64,000 nt of DNA from Alphaproteobacteria bacterium (GCA_028281265.1 JANQKE010000011.1:1-64000); one strand, 5' to 3'; shown: positions 8,995 to 17,978, counted from the first letter of the stretch. Translations and numbers: made by a program. Notes: a model not told the origin generated them from the sequence alone.

Positions 8995-10035
8995 CTACTC
9001 GGCTGGTCTCAGTTCCATGTGGATCTCTATCCGTCGGTTGGTAGCGTATGCTGCGAGTGTTTCCCTGGGATCAACGGGCTGGTAGTCGGCGTATCCGGCG
9101 GCGGCAAGCCTATTGCTGGGCACACCGGCACCTTCAAGAAACTTGACGACACTTACGGCGCGAGCAACAGACAGTTCCCAATTCGAGGCGAAATGCTCAT
9201 TGTTGATTGGCCTTCGATCTGTGTGGGCCTCTACTCGCAACAACCAATCCACATTTTCATCGAGATTGAGTAAGGGCAATTGGATATGGTCAGCAAACTG
9301 GGATAAGCGCGCTTCGCCAGAAGGTTGAAGATCAGCGGTTCCAGACGGAAACAGCAATTCGGATTGAATACGTACGTATCCTCGTTCATCAAACAAAACT
9401 TTTGCTGCATCACCTGTCACAGCATCTCTTAGGGCTTGATTAAGGGTGTTCAAGGCTCGGATATCTTGCTCCGAAGTTCGGATCGTATCCTGATATTGTT
9501 CTATTCTTGTATTCAAGTCTTGATTTTGCCGTATAAGTGGATTGAGAGTCGCCTCCATATCAGACAAATTTGATTGGAGGCTTCTGTTCTGCTGAATAAC
9601 GACCCAGTAGTTTCGTTCGCGCCGACGAGCCTCTTGCTGCGCCGTCTCCAGCGCTGTTGAGAGATCGTCTATCCGCTGTTCCAATGCTGAGAAGTCCGTC
9701 CCCGTAAAGAAGATGTCCCGATAGAAGGTAAAGTCTGAATAGCTGAACCACCCAATCTCTTCCCCTGAATGGAGACGAAGGGCAATTTCAGTATCACGAT
9801 GTTGGTCGAATAGACGTTGTAGCGCTGCTTCTGCGAGATGCACATAACCGCGACGCGTTTCAATGTTATCGGACGCTCTTGCTTGCTCCAGTGCTTCGAT
9901 TACTTGGAATACGAGTACATTGGGACGGTGATCCAAGCTGTACTCGACCCCGAACGCTGGCGAAGCGAGGGGCATTGATGCTGCGATTAGACAGCAGCCT
10001 ATCAGGAGGGCTCGCAAGGGCATACGCTTGATCAT
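8995..10035 (-). CDS. OmpA/MotB-type peptidoglycan-binding protein with coiled coil
   Basis: 346 residues from the ATG of MIKRMPLRAL. A signal peptide (LIGCCLIAASMPLASPAFG) is followed by a helical head, a heptad-rich coiled coil at about 120-220 (LEQRIDDLSTALETAQQEAR), and a C-terminal OmpA-like domain. Hallmarks of that domain are LLFPSGTADLQPSGEARLSQ, VEAHTDRRPI and ELSVARAVSVVKFLEGAGV, which bind diaminopimelate of peptidoglycan. It is divergent from the phage genes and low in GC for the window. It may be a bacterial envelope anchor carried as cargo. Confidence 0.8.
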   Translation of the reverse strand: MIKRMPLRALLIGCCLIAASMPLASPAFGVEYSLDHRPNVLVFQVIEALEQARASDNIETRRGYVHLAEAALQRLFDQHRDTEIALRLHSGEEIGWFSYSDFTFYRDIFFTGTDFSALEQRIDDLSTALETAQQEARRRERNYWVVIQQNRSLQSNLSDMEATLNPLIRQNQDLNTRIEQYQDTIRTSEQDIRALNTLNQALRDAVTGDAAKVLFDERGYVRIQSELLFPSGTADLQPSGEARLSQFADHIQLPLLNLDENVDWLLRVEAHTDRRPINNEHFASNWELSVARAVSVVKFLEGAGVPSNRLAAAGYADYQPVDPRETLAAYATNRRIEIHMELRPAE

Positions 10036-10064
10036 ATGCGAGCACCAAGGAGCGTCAATCGGTT

Positions 10065-10173
10065 GCTTCAATGAGGCCTGGGCGCTTTGGCCCAGAAGAG
10101 GACGATGCCGATGTAACACCATCGGAACTGCTCCGAGCTTCAATGAGGCCCGGGCGGTTTGGCCCGGGAGAGG
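10065..10173 (+). CRISPR. two-repeat CRISPR relic, distinct repeat type
   Basis: Two 37-nt repeats (10065-10101 and 10137-10173) flank one 35-nt spacer. Both begin GCTTCAATGAGGCC and end AGAGG. The central stem differs between copies but stays paired: CTGGGC/GCCCAG in the first, CCGGGC/GCCCGG in the second. The repeat is unrelated to those at 44 and 62 kb. No leader or further repeat is seen, so it is probably an orphan or decayed mini-array. Confidence 0.6.
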
Positions 10174-10430
10174 GGGAGGTTCGCAACCGATTGAGAAAGC
10201 ACGCCGAACCGGAGTGGATTCGAGCGGGTCTGGAAGTGACGGCAAGGATTGTTTGGGAGGTGCCGTCGGCGGTGCCGAATTGTCAAAGATCCGGTTCCCG
10301 ATGAAGCACTTGCATCCTGTGCGAGCGGGTGTCGGGAACGTCCCGATATTGAACCGTTCGCAGGTGAGGGGTGCAAGTGTTTTCTGATCAGAGCGCCACT
10401 CGCGGCTGGAGCATCGTTGCCGAGACGCGA

Positions 10431-10460
10431 AAGGCCCCAACCAGGGGTCGGGGCCTTTCC
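10431..10460. terminator. rho-independent-like terminator hairpin
   Basis: GGCCCC and GGGGCC form a stem around an 11-nt loop, with AAA before and TTTCC after. It lies in the 545-bp gap between the OmpA-like gene and the DUF2335-like gene. Apart from the mini-CRISPR at 10065-10173, nothing else in that gap is supported. Confidence 0.55.
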
Positions 10461-10579
10461 GAACACACGACGGTCTCGCGGGCTTGTTGTCGCCGATGCG
10501 AGACCCGCTACCCCATTGAAGGGGCAGTCTCCAAGCCCGATGCGGATGCAGAGCGGGAACGGGTGGCACGGCTGGGCGA

Positions 10580-11076
10580 TCACTTCCTTCTGAACAGTTC
10601 ACGGCTGCCGATGAGCCCCACCGCGAGGATAACAGTCACAAGCAAGGTCGTGCCGTAGAGAGGGAACCCGCAAGCGCGGTCCCGGTGCCGGCCGCAATCG
10701 CGCCGACGCCCAGTACGAAAGACATCCACTGTCCGCGCCCTTGAAGCTTCCTAGCCGCTTCGCTCTCCTGCACCTCAAGCTGTTGACGGTGCCGATACTG
10801 TGATTTGAAAGCCTCTAAGATGACGTCAGGGGCTTTTGGATGAGCCTCCTTGTATCGTCGCATCTCGGCTGCCGGAGGGAGCGGGCCACTGTGGGCCTGC
10901 ATATATGTGACACTGAAGAGCTGGGCGGCTCCTTCGACATCGCCGCGCTCAAGAGCTTCAAACAGCGCGTCGGGAGACAGTCCATACGCCTGGAGCCGCT
11001 CAGCAGCCTCTGGGCTGAGCGGTGGGCGCGGATCAGGCCGAGACGGCTCCTCCGGAAGCGGGTCCTGCTCGGTAAT
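10580..11076 (-). pseudogene. DUF2335-like membrane protein, frameshifted near the C terminus
   Basis: The minus strand encodes HSGPLPPAAEMRRYKEAHP, DVILEAFKSQYRHRQQLEVQ and SFVLGVGAIAAG, the signature of DUF2335 predicted membrane proteins. The reading frame then runs out at ARPCL. A one-base shift restores the expected second membrane segment (LYGTTLLVTVILAVGLIGSR), ending at 10580. The 5' end has no ATG before the internal MQAHSGPL; the frame opens within the end of the upstream gene, so the true start is uncertain. A sequencing error could also explain the shift. Confidence 0.6.
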
Positions 11077-11398
11077 GGCGGGTCAACTCCCCAAACGAGT
11101 CGGACGGCACATCTGACAGTCGACGCAATGGGACCTGATCTATCGCGATTCTCATGTCTCTGCCAACGGCCACCCAGTCGTCGGCGAGTGCCTGTGCGTC
11201 GGATCGAATGAACTCGAACCGTACCCTAGGCGCTATGGCCCATGCCCGAAACACCCCTTTGGCGAAATCTTCGAAGCGCAGTCGCTTTCGAATCCGGCCG
11301 AAGTGCGTTTTCATCTTTTTTCGGCTTCCCAAGCTGACGATGGAGTATGCCGGATAATGGCGAACTGTGGCGGTCAACCACGGCCTCCAAACTTGCAC
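11033..11398 (-). CDS. hypothetical protein upstream of the DUF2335-like gene
   Basis: A basic protein of about 121 residues (or about 93 from MKTHFGRIRKRLRFEDF) with FIRSDAQALADDWVAVGRDM near the middle. Its end overlaps the start of the DUF2335-like frame by roughly 40 bases, suggesting a translationally coupled pair. The family is not recognised. Confidence 0.45.
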   Translation of the reverse strand: MQVWRPWLTATVRHYPAYSIVSLGSRKKMKTHFGRIRKRLRFEDFAKGVFRAWAIAPRVRFEFIRSDAQALADDWVAVGRDMRIAIDQVPLRRLSDVPSDSFGELTRHYRAGPASGGAVSA

Positions 11399-11525
11399 GA
11401 GGGAACGTAGCGTTTGCGGATTACGCTTTCAATTACCCATAGTGTTTTGTGACGTTCGGCCGCGAGTTGGTATTGCTGGCCGGGATCAAGGCCGACCTTC
11501 TGCGCTTCGAGATGGGGGAGCCGAC

Positions 11526-12166
11526 ATGACCGCCGGTCGTTCCCTTCGACTTCGAGGGTCAGGCCATTCGCGTGCTCGACCGCGATGCGGAGAAGATGAC
11601 CCGCAATCTGGATGGCGAAGATGCTGATACCCACAATCTGGGTATCAGATCTCAGAACGGTGTCAGCCAGTCGCGGGCGATGACCATCATCAACGAGTCC
11701 GGTCTGTACGCGGCGGTGTTGTCGAGCCGTCGGCCGGAGGCCAGGCGCTTCAAGCGGTGGGTGACGGCGGACCGGTGGCTATGCCGTGGAAGGGATGCCG
11801 CTGGCGGGCGCGATGCGGGAGTTCATCGTCGAGGCCGCGCGGACGGTGGTGGAGCAGGAGCTACCGGCGCTGATCGACCGGCGGTTCCGGGAAGACCCGC
11901 GACTGACGGCTGTGGACTCGCTGCCGGCGCTCGACGTGGCGGTGCGCCAGAAGGTCCCGCAGAAGGGCCGGCGCCGTGTGGTGGCGCAGATCAGCCGGGA
12001 ACTGACCAAGGCGTGCGAGCGGATGGGTAAGCCGGTGCACCGGGATCTGACGGGCCGGCGCCTCTACCCGCGCGACGTGGTGGATGATTGGCTGAACAGC
12101 GGGGGTTGGGGCGCGATCGAACGCTACCGGGCCCAGGTGGCGGGTCAGAGAGAGTTGAGGGTGTAA
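11526..12166 (+). pseudogene. decayed BRO-N prophage antirepressor
   Basis: Fragments of one antirepressor appear in different frames. VVPFDFEGQAIRVLDRD is joined directly to EKMTRNLDGEDADTHNLGI, then ESGLYAAVLSSRRPEARRFK and RWVTAD. After a further frame change comes GGYAVEGMPLAGAMREFIVE with a C-terminal domain ending at 12166. Intact BRO-N proteins carry about 30 more residues between the first two blocks and the VLPxIRKTG motif before GGYA; both are missing. At least two deletions and two frame changes are needed, so the gene is dead. Confidence 0.75.
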
Positions 12167-12208
12167 GATCGTTCGTATTGCGAGCCGACCATAGTCGGGG
12201 CTGGCTCT

Positions 12209-12790
12209 CTATTCGTCCGCCATGAGGATCTCGAAGGGCTCTAACTGGGCCGCGAGCTTTGGCACGCCCGCCTTCTGCAGCGAATCCAAGTATCTCCCGT
12301 ACTCAAGAGGTGGTCGGTTGTAGTGATTGAAGTCTAGTCGTACTGCTTGGATAAACTGCGAGGGATTGATGCCGAACGCATCAATCAAAAAATCGTCCGG
12401 ATGCTTGGTGTGGATCCGGAACTTCTCTACTTGATTGGAGGGAAAGTCTTTTTGATTAAATGTGACAATCACATTCGCTCGTGTCATGATCGCCGCTGCT
12501 AGAACATGGCGATCATTTGGATCGGGTAGGGTCACGCATGGAATGAGGGGCTCGAATCCCTCGACAAGACAGTCATCGACGGAGTCATTCATCAGGTTGC
12601 ACCAATGTGTCAGTGTAGCCCTTCCGACATCGGGGTGGTCCCTCAAAACTGCCGCAGTCCATTCGTCGTGGACGCGCTGAGACCACCGCGCCCGGAACAG
12701 TTTCGTCCCGGCCACATAGATGAGGAGGCTTCGAAGCCTTGCTCCGTAGAACACGTTGGCGTCAATGAATGCGGTAAAAGTAGATATCAT
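12209..12790 (-). CDS. PIN-domain toxin
   Basis: 193 residues opening with FTAFIDANVFYGARLRSLL, the first acidic residue of the PIN nuclease site. Later comes LPDPNDRHVLAAAIMTRANV followed by VTFNQKDFP, the usual second acidic cluster and strand. The C-terminal helices extend beyond the minimal VapC fold. It overlaps the upstream HTH gene by four bases (ATGA), the standard arrangement for an antitoxin-toxin pair. Its likely activity is RNA cleavage; the substrate is unknown. Confidence 0.85.
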   Translation of the reverse strand: MISTFTAFIDANVFYGARLRSLLIYVAGTKLFRARWSQRVHDEWTAAVLRDHPDVGRATLTHWCNLMNDSVDDCLVEGFEPLIPCVTLPDPNDRHVLAAAIMTRANVIVTFNQKDFPSNQVEKFRIHTKHPDDFLIDAFGINPSQFIQAVRLDFNHYNRPPLEYGRYLDSLQKAGVPKLAAQLEPFEILMADE

Positions 12791-13272
12791 TCCAATCCCA
12801 ATTCTACTGCCTCTCTATTCATGGCCGCAAGTGCCTTAAGTCGTTTTGCTTTGGTTTGGGCTTCGTATTCGAGCAGATCACTGAACTTGATACGGCGGTG
12901 TGACCCTATTTTACGGTACGGTATTTCATCGCCTTCAAGCTTCTTGATAAGGTAAGGACGGGAAACGTTGAGGTAGTCCGCCGCTTGCTGGGTTGTCAGT
13001 TCGGCTTCATGGGGGATCAGCGAGAGCGGCGTCTGCTCCGCCATTGCCTCTAGGACGGTGTATATGAGTTGAACGGCTCTGGCCGGCAGAGGGACAATAA
13101 CAGAGGCGCGATCGTCCTCCTTGACGGCGATCTTGATATCGTGACCGCCATCCGCGAGTGGTTTGAGGCGGTTGGCCGCCTCCCGCGCAATCACAGCTTC
13201 AGCCTGGTCCGCGACAAACGGGGCATTCGTTTGGTCTAGGAGAGCAAGCATTTTCAGATCCCTATGTTTCAT
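12787..13272 (-). CDS. excisionase-type HTH antitoxin
   Basis: 161 residues. The central HTH (LTTQQAADYLNVSRPYLIKK, then IPYRKIGSHRRIKFSDLLEY) is the MerR/excisionase-like helix-turn-helix found in antitoxins partnered with PIN toxins. The helical N terminus likely dimerises. It is transcribed first and coupled to the PIN gene. Autoregulation is expected from family behaviour, but no operator is obvious in the upstream 13273-13440 interval, where I see nothing else. Confidence 0.85.
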   Translation of the reverse strand: MKHRDLKMLALLDQTNAPFVADQAEAVIAREAANRLKPLADGGHDIKIAVKEDDRASVIVPLPARAVQLIYTVLEAMAEQTPLSLIPHEAELTTQQAADYLNVSRPYLIKKLEGDEIPYRKIGSHRRIKFSDLLEYEAQTKAKRLKALAAMNREAVELGLE

Positions 13273-13440
13273 AAGCCACTGCAGTCAACCGACATCGCGG
13301 AACACACATGGCCTTGCGCTATGCAGCCCGCGAAGAATGCCGTGTAGGTGACGCCGGACATTTCGTCCGCACAACATAGTCTCCAATCGAAATATCCGCA
13401 ACGCTCGGCGGCACTGTACGCGGCTCAGCGCGCATGTGCG

Positions 13441-13479
13441 TGCGTTGTGGCGGATCGGCCGGCTGACTGATCTGCTGGC
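13441..13479 (+). promoter_or_regulatory. repeated upstream element, copy 1
   Basis: A 39-nt block starting TGCGTTGTGG and containing CGGCCGGCTGACTGATCTG ends exactly at the ATG of the heme-oxygenase-like gene. It is highly similar to the 39 nt before the tail-fibre gene at 14048, with identical spacing to the start. A phage promoter or translation-control element is likely. Confidence 0.5.
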
Positions 13480-14004
13480 ATGGTAACGTCCCACGCCGAC
13501 AGCCGCCCCTTGCTTGCCCGGGCGACGGATGATCTCCACCACGCGGTGGAACAGACACCGCTTGGGCAGGCTCTGGCGGACGGTTCGGTGACGGTCGATC
13601 AATATCACCTGTGGTTGTCGTCGCTCTGGCATATCCACGTTCACATCGATCCTGAGACACCGACAAGCCTGAGACGATGGTTCGCGCTAAGCACGGACAT
13701 CAACACGCTGGGGCGGGTGCCGCGCCCGACCATGGCGACGATTGCCTATACGTCCATGATGCATTCGGCCGAGGCATCTGACGCGGCCATCTACGTCCTG
13801 GGCGGGGCAACGCTGATGGGCGGGCCAGTGCTGGCCAAGGCGCTGGGACCGGCGGGGCTGCCGATCGCGCATCTGGTGATGACACCGGCTGAGAAGAAGC
13901 GAGCGCTGGCCGACTGGCGCCCGTACCGCCAACGCGAGGACCTGTGCGGACATGCCCGGCAGTGTTTCCGGGCGCTGATAGACGTCGCTTACGAGTGCTG
14001 GTGA
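13480..14004 (+). CDS. heme-oxygenase-like protein
   Basis: 174 residues with the bacterial heme oxygenase layout. LLARATDDLHHAVEQTPLG supplies the candidate proximal histidine (H20), followed by VDQYHLWLSSLWHIHVHID. The distal helix AAIYVLGGATLMGGPVLAKAL matches the family pattern YVLEGSTLGG. Family members open heme to biliverdin, or in phages feed bilin synthesis. The gene shares its upstream element with the adjacent tail-fibre gene, so it behaves as part of the phage-like transcription unit. Activity is not provable here; the fold assignment is by motif only. Confidence 0.6.
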   Translation: MVTSHADSRPLLARATDDLHHAVEQTPLGQALADGSVTVDQYHLWLSSLWHIHVHIDPETPTSLRRWFALSTDINTLGRVPRPTMATIAYTSMMHSAEASDAAIYVLGGATLMGGPVLAKALGPAGLPIAHLVMTPAEKKRALADWRPYRQREDLCGHARQCFRALIDVAYECW

Positions 14005-14008
14005 CCCG

Positions 14009-14047
14009 TGCGCTGTGAGTGATTGGCCGGTTGGTTGATCTGTCACC
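14009..14047 (+). promoter_or_regulatory. repeated upstream element, copy 2
   Basis: A block starting TGCGCTGTGAGTGATTGG and continuing GGTTGGTTGATCTG ends at the tail-fibre ATG. About 33 of 43 positions match copy 1 when the ATG and following base are included. Confidence 0.5.
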
Positions 14048-15694
14048 ATGGCGCACGTGATCATGGACAGCCAGCGGCCGTACCAGGCCTTTACCGTGCT
14101 CACGGCCACGACGGGGCCGTTCGGCTTCACATTCCCGTTCATCGATGCCAGCGACATCAAGGTCTACCGGGTCAAGAGCGGCGTCCGGGCGCCGCTGGAA
14201 AGCCTGGGCATCAGCTACACGGTCACCGGCGCTGCGGCCGGTGACGGCGGGTTCAACGGCGGTACGGTCATCCTGGGCACGGCGCAGTCGAACTGCGCGA
14301 TCTGGGTCGAGCGGCACACCGATCCGGCGCGGCTGACCGACTTCCCGAACTCTGCGGCGTTCCGGCCGAACGCGCTCAACTCGGCATTGGACCGGCTGCA
14401 CGGGATCGCCGTCGAGCATGACGACATACTGTTGAGGTCGATCCGCGCTCCGGTTCGAGACGGGCCGCTCGACATGGTGTTGCCGCCGGCGGTTGCGCGG
14501 GCCAACCAGTATTTGAAGTTCAACTCGGCAGGGCAGCCGGAAGTCGGGGTCGGTCCCAACGTTGCGGAATCCCTGATCAAGAACCGGCTGTATGTCAGCA
14601 AGTCCGGTGCGGACGCCAACGACGGTCAGACGTGGGCAGCGGCCAAGGCATCGATCAAGGCCGCGTGCGAGCGGGCTCAAGAACTGATCGACGCCGGCGA
14701 GATCGAGCGGTGCACGATCCTGGTCGCGACGGGTCACTACATCGAGAGCTGCCCGATCACGGTGCCGCCGAAGGTGGCGATCATGGGCGACGCGCTACGG
14801 TCGGTGCTCGTTCAGCCGTCTGTGGCGACAAGCAACGTGTTCCTGCTGAACAGCCATTGCTATGTTGGTCAACTCTGGGTCTACGGGCATCAACTCAGCC
14901 CGACGGCGTTTGACATCACCCCGACGGGTTACGCGGGGTTCAACGGCACGAACGCGCCGCGGAACACCGAACAGACCGGGTGGGCCTTCAGCTTCGCGCC
15001 GGGTGCCTCGATCCAGGTCAGTCCGTACATCCAGAACGTCACGTCCGTATCGGGATCAGGCACGTTCGGTCAGCCTGGATTTGTGCCCGGCGGCGGGGGC
15101 GTTCTGGTCGACCCCAGCACCTGCGTGGAAGGCAACCTGGTCAACTCGATCGTGCTGGACGCCTTCACCCAGGTGAACCTGGGTGGCATCGGCTCCAAAG
15201 TCGTTGGCCTGGGCTACATGCAGCAGGTCAGTTTCTTCAAGAACTTCTGCCAGTTCGGCATCCTCTGCGTCGACGGCGGCCACATCACGGCGCTGAATAG
15301 CAACAGCTCGTTCGGCAACTACGCGCTGTGGGCCGAAGGGAGCCGGCAGATCCAAGGCCCTTCCGGCGCAGAAGATTTCGGCTCACTGATCGAAGCTTCG
15401 GGCTACACACTGACCTATGCCGGTGCCGGATTGGATTACTCGCAGCTGCCTTATGCCCAGGGTGGCACGGGCGTTGAGGATACCGCGAAATACTTCACCG
15501 AACTGAACGGTGGGAGGATCTACTCGACCGTCACAGACAATCTCGGCGATTTCTACGTGGGCACCTTCACCTCATCGGGGCAACCGAAATTCCGCATCAA
15601 CCAGCGGCAAGGCATCATCGAGGGCCGGGCGTTCTACCAGAGCGTGTTCGGCTTCATGGCGCCGTTGGTTCAAACCCTGTTCGGCAAGAGGTAA
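14048..15694 (+). CDS. T7-type tail fibre with beta-helix
   Basis: 548 residues. Residues 1-130 match the T7 gp17 N-terminal connector domain: GPFGFTFPFIDASDIKVYRV, ISYTVTGA, ERHTDPARLTDF and LNSALDRLHGIAVEHD. From about 180 (LYVSKSGADANDGQTWAAAK) the protein takes on a right-handed beta-helix pattern used for host polysaccharide binding or cleavage. It is followed in the same direction by two further structural genes with gaps or overlaps of a few bases. Confidence 0.85.
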   Translation: MAHVIMDSQRPYQAFTVLTATTGPFGFTFPFIDASDIKVYRVKSGVRAPLESLGISYTVTGAAAGDGGFNGGTVILGTAQSNCAIWVERHTDPARLTDFPNSAAFRPNALNSALDRLHGIAVEHDDILLRSIRAPVRDGPLDMVLPPAVARANQYLKFNSAGQPEVGVGPNVAESLIKNRLYVSKSGADANDGQTWAAAKASIKAACERAQELIDAGEIERCTILVATGHYIESCPITVPPKVAIMGDALRSVLVQPSVATSNVFLLNSHCYVGQLWVYGHQLSPTAFDITPTGYAGFNGTNAPRNTEQTGWAFSFAPGASIQVSPYIQNVTSVSGSGTFGQPGFVPGGGGVLVDPSTCVEGNLVNSIVLDAFTQVNLGGIGSKVVGLGYMQQVSFFKNFCQFGILCVDGGHITALNSNSSFGNYALWAEGSRQIQGPSGAEDFGSLIEASGYTLTYAGAGLDYSQLPYAQGGTGVEDTAKYFTELNGGRIYSTVTDNLGDFYVGTFTSSGQPKFRINQRQGIIEGRAFYQSVFGFMAPLVQTLFGKR

Positions 15695-15697
15695 CGC

Positions 15698-16069
15698 ATG
15701 GTCGCGCCTATCTACCGGTACCGAGAAGAACGCGCTGAGTTGGGCACGAGCCTGGCCGATCTCTATGGGGTCACCACGGCCTTCATGCGCACCGGCACGA
15801 CGAAGAGCGAGATCACGGCCACCGTCAATGCGATGCAACTGGCCAACCGGCATTCCTCGGCCGTGACCATCGACGTCGCCACCACTGACGGCTCAACCGT
15901 GCGGTACTTGGCCAAGGGCCTCTCCATCCCGGCCGGTGCGGCGCTCGACCCGCTTAGCGGTCAGTTGAACCTTGAGGAAGACATGGTGATTCAGGCGTTG
16001 GCCAGCGTGGCCGACGTGGTCGACGTGCACATCAGCTTGGTGGAGGTAGCCCTTGCCACAGCAAGTTAG
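15698..16069 (+). CDS. small phage structural protein, 123 aa
   Basis: AAGAGGTAACGC precedes the ATG, three bases after the tail-fibre stop. The sequence (ATTDGSTVRYLAKGLSIPAG, GQLNLEEDMVIQALASVADV) is beta-rich and resembles small virion decoration or joining proteins, but I recognise no precise family. It overlaps the following fibre gene by 17 bases. Confidence 0.55.
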   Translation: MVAPIYRYREERAELGTSLADLYGVTTAFMRTGTTKSEITATVNAMQLANRHSSAVTIDVATTDGSTVRYLAKGLSIPAGAALDPLSGQLNLEEDMVIQALASVADVVDVHISLVEVALATAS

Positions 16070-17915
16070 CATCCGCTTCGTCGATCTGATCGAGACGCCG
16101 GCCGATCTTGCCGGGTCGGGCAATCAATATGTCCGGGTGAAGTCCGACGAAACCGGTATCGAGTTCGTCAGCGTGGCGCCTGGCAGCGGGGCGAGCACGT
16201 TCACCGATCTGACCGACACGCCGGCCAACTACACCGGTCACTCGGGCAAGGTACCGCGTGTGAACACGGGCGAAACGGCGTTGGAGTTCGTGCTGCCCGG
16301 GGACATCTCGGGTGCGTCCACATTCCTGCAGCTGACCGACACCCCAGCCGCCTATGCGGGGTTCGGTGGCGCTGTGGTTACCGTAAAGGCTGGTGAGGAC
16401 GGGCTTGAGTTCACGCCCACCACGCCGGACCTGTTGGCAGAACTGCTGGATCTGTACGCCGAGAATTACACCGGCGGTACCAAGCCCTCGGCGATGGGGG
16501 CCAATGCGATTGCCATGGGCGAGTCTGGTACTGCCTCAGGGAGCCGGGCGACTGTCACCGGCGGTCAGAACAATTCAGCCTCGGGCAACCACGCCACCGT
16601 TGGCGGCGGTCAGAACAATTCAGCGACCGGCACGGCGGCAACGGTGGCCGGTGGCGCCACCAACAGCGCTTCCCACAACTCCTTTGTGGGTGGTGGTGAG
16701 CGCAACGATGCGTCTGGTAAAGACGCCGTGATCGCCGGTGGCGAGGACAACGTCATTCAGACGGACACGCAAGAAGCCTTTATCGGCGGAGGGAAGTCGA
16801 ACGAGATCCTGTCTCAGAGCGTTGTACTGGCAAGCAGCTATCCGACAGGTGTCTTGCTGCCGGCGCGAGCGAATCTCGGCCAAGGTTTCGCGGGCACCAT
16901 CGCGTCGGGCGGTACCGTAGCTATCAGCGACGATGCTGCAGGTAACATCAATCCGACCACGGTGGCCGACGGTGATCCGATCCCCGCGGGCAAGTACCTG
17001 CAATCCGGCGGCACCGGCGATGTCGGCATCGTCGCCACGCTGCACATGCCAGCGATCGTTGGCGGCCGGGCGAATACGATCGACTGGCAAGACACCACGA
17101 TCGATGGCTCTCTGGCTGCGATCGCCGGCGCCGGATCGGTGACGCAAGCGCTACTTGACGAAGCGGCGCAGTATCGGTGGACACCCCACTTCTCGTATAT
17201 CGGTGGCGGGCGGGACAACACCGTCCGGAGCAGCTTCGGCGTCATCGGTGGCGGGCGGGACAACACCGTGACGACGCTGTATGGTGCGGTCCTGGGAGGC
17301 ATCGATAACTCGGTGACGGGTGATGGTGCGTCGGCCGTGGGCAGCTATCACCGCCTGACAGCGCCGTACGCGGTTGGGCTCGGGTCAGGCGCCACTGACC
17401 GCGGCCACTTCGGGGCACAGGTGTTCGCCGCTCGCCCCGGGACGGCGGGTTATCCCGCTGTGACCGATCAAGGCGCGGTGCAGTCGATGCGCGTGATCGG
17501 CGGGGTCACCACGACGGACGCGACCTGGACGGCGATCGGCCTGGACGACGGGGTGGATCTGCGGATGCAGCGGAACGCTGCATCGGCCGCTCCGAGCTAT
17601 CTGGCGAAGCTGACCTTGCCGGATGCCCGCTGCGCCTTCTTCGTCACGGCGCGCGTCCTGGGGCGGGACACCACCGTATCGGCCGCGCACGCCGCAGCGT
17701 ACGAACTGAAGGCGTTGGTTCGCGTGGAAGCCAGTACGGCGACGATGCCGTGTTCGTACAGCAAGCACATCGTTTGCGAATGCGGGCCGGGCTCGACTCC
17801 GTGGGATGCGAGACTGCGGCTCGACGGCCTTGTGGTGGAGCTGGAGGTCTTGGGTACGGCGAGCCAGACCATCCGATGGGGTGCGACGCTCGAAACGGTC
17901 GAGGTGGTTCTGTAG
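16053..17915 (+). CDS. phage fibre with YadA-like head repeats
   Basis: 620 residues, starting at a TTG (CCACAGCAAG follows) with GGAGGT five bases upstream. The first 130 residues contain three fibre repeats of the type LTDTPANYTGHSGKVPRVN. Residues about 145-230 carry short repeats (SGSRATVTGGQNNSASGNHA, GGGQNNSATG) like the left-handed beta-roll of trimeric autoadhesin heads. The C terminus is a separate beta domain. It probably forms a trimeric receptor-binding fibre beside the T7-type fibre. Confidence 0.75.
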   Translation: MPQQVSIRFVDLIETPADLAGSGNQYVRVKSDETGIEFVSVAPGSGASTFTDLTDTPANYTGHSGKVPRVNTGETALEFVLPGDISGASTFLQLTDTPAAYAGFGGAVVTVKAGEDGLEFTPTTPDLLAELLDLYAENYTGGTKPSAMGANAIAMGESGTASGSRATVTGGQNNSASGNHATVGGGQNNSATGTAATVAGGATNSASHNSFVGGGERNDASGKDAVIAGGEDNVIQTDTQEAFIGGGKSNEILSQSVVLASSYPTGVLLPARANLGQGFAGTIASGGTVAISDDAAGNINPTTVADGDPIPAGKYLQSGGTGDVGIVATLHMPAIVGGRANTIDWQDTTIDGSLAAIAGAGSVTQALLDEAAQYRWTPHFSYIGGGRDNTVRSSFGVIGGGRDNTVTTLYGAVLGGIDNSVTGDGASAVGSYHRLTAPYAVGLGSGATDRGHFGAQVFAARPGTAGYPAVTDQGAVQSMRVIGGVTTTDATWTAIGLDDGVDLRMQRNAASAAPSYLAKLTLPDARCAFFVTARVLGRDTTVSAAHAAAYELKALVRVEASTATMPCSYSKHIVCECGPGSTPWDARLRLDGLVVELEVLGTASQTIRWGATLETVEVVL

Positions 17916-17978
17916 CCGTGCGTTGTGAGGGGCCGGACGCGTCCTGACACTGGCATCGTCCTCAACATCGAGGTTCCG

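Noticed and set aside
10140-10658. Overlapping open frames in the gap between the OmpA-like and DUF2335-like genes
   Set aside because: They conflict with each other, lack ribosome-binding sites and cover the mini-CRISPR, the terminator hairpin and the DUF2335 3' end.
11374-11634. 86-codon minus-strand open frame
   Set aside because: It is antisense to the recognisable antirepressor remnant.
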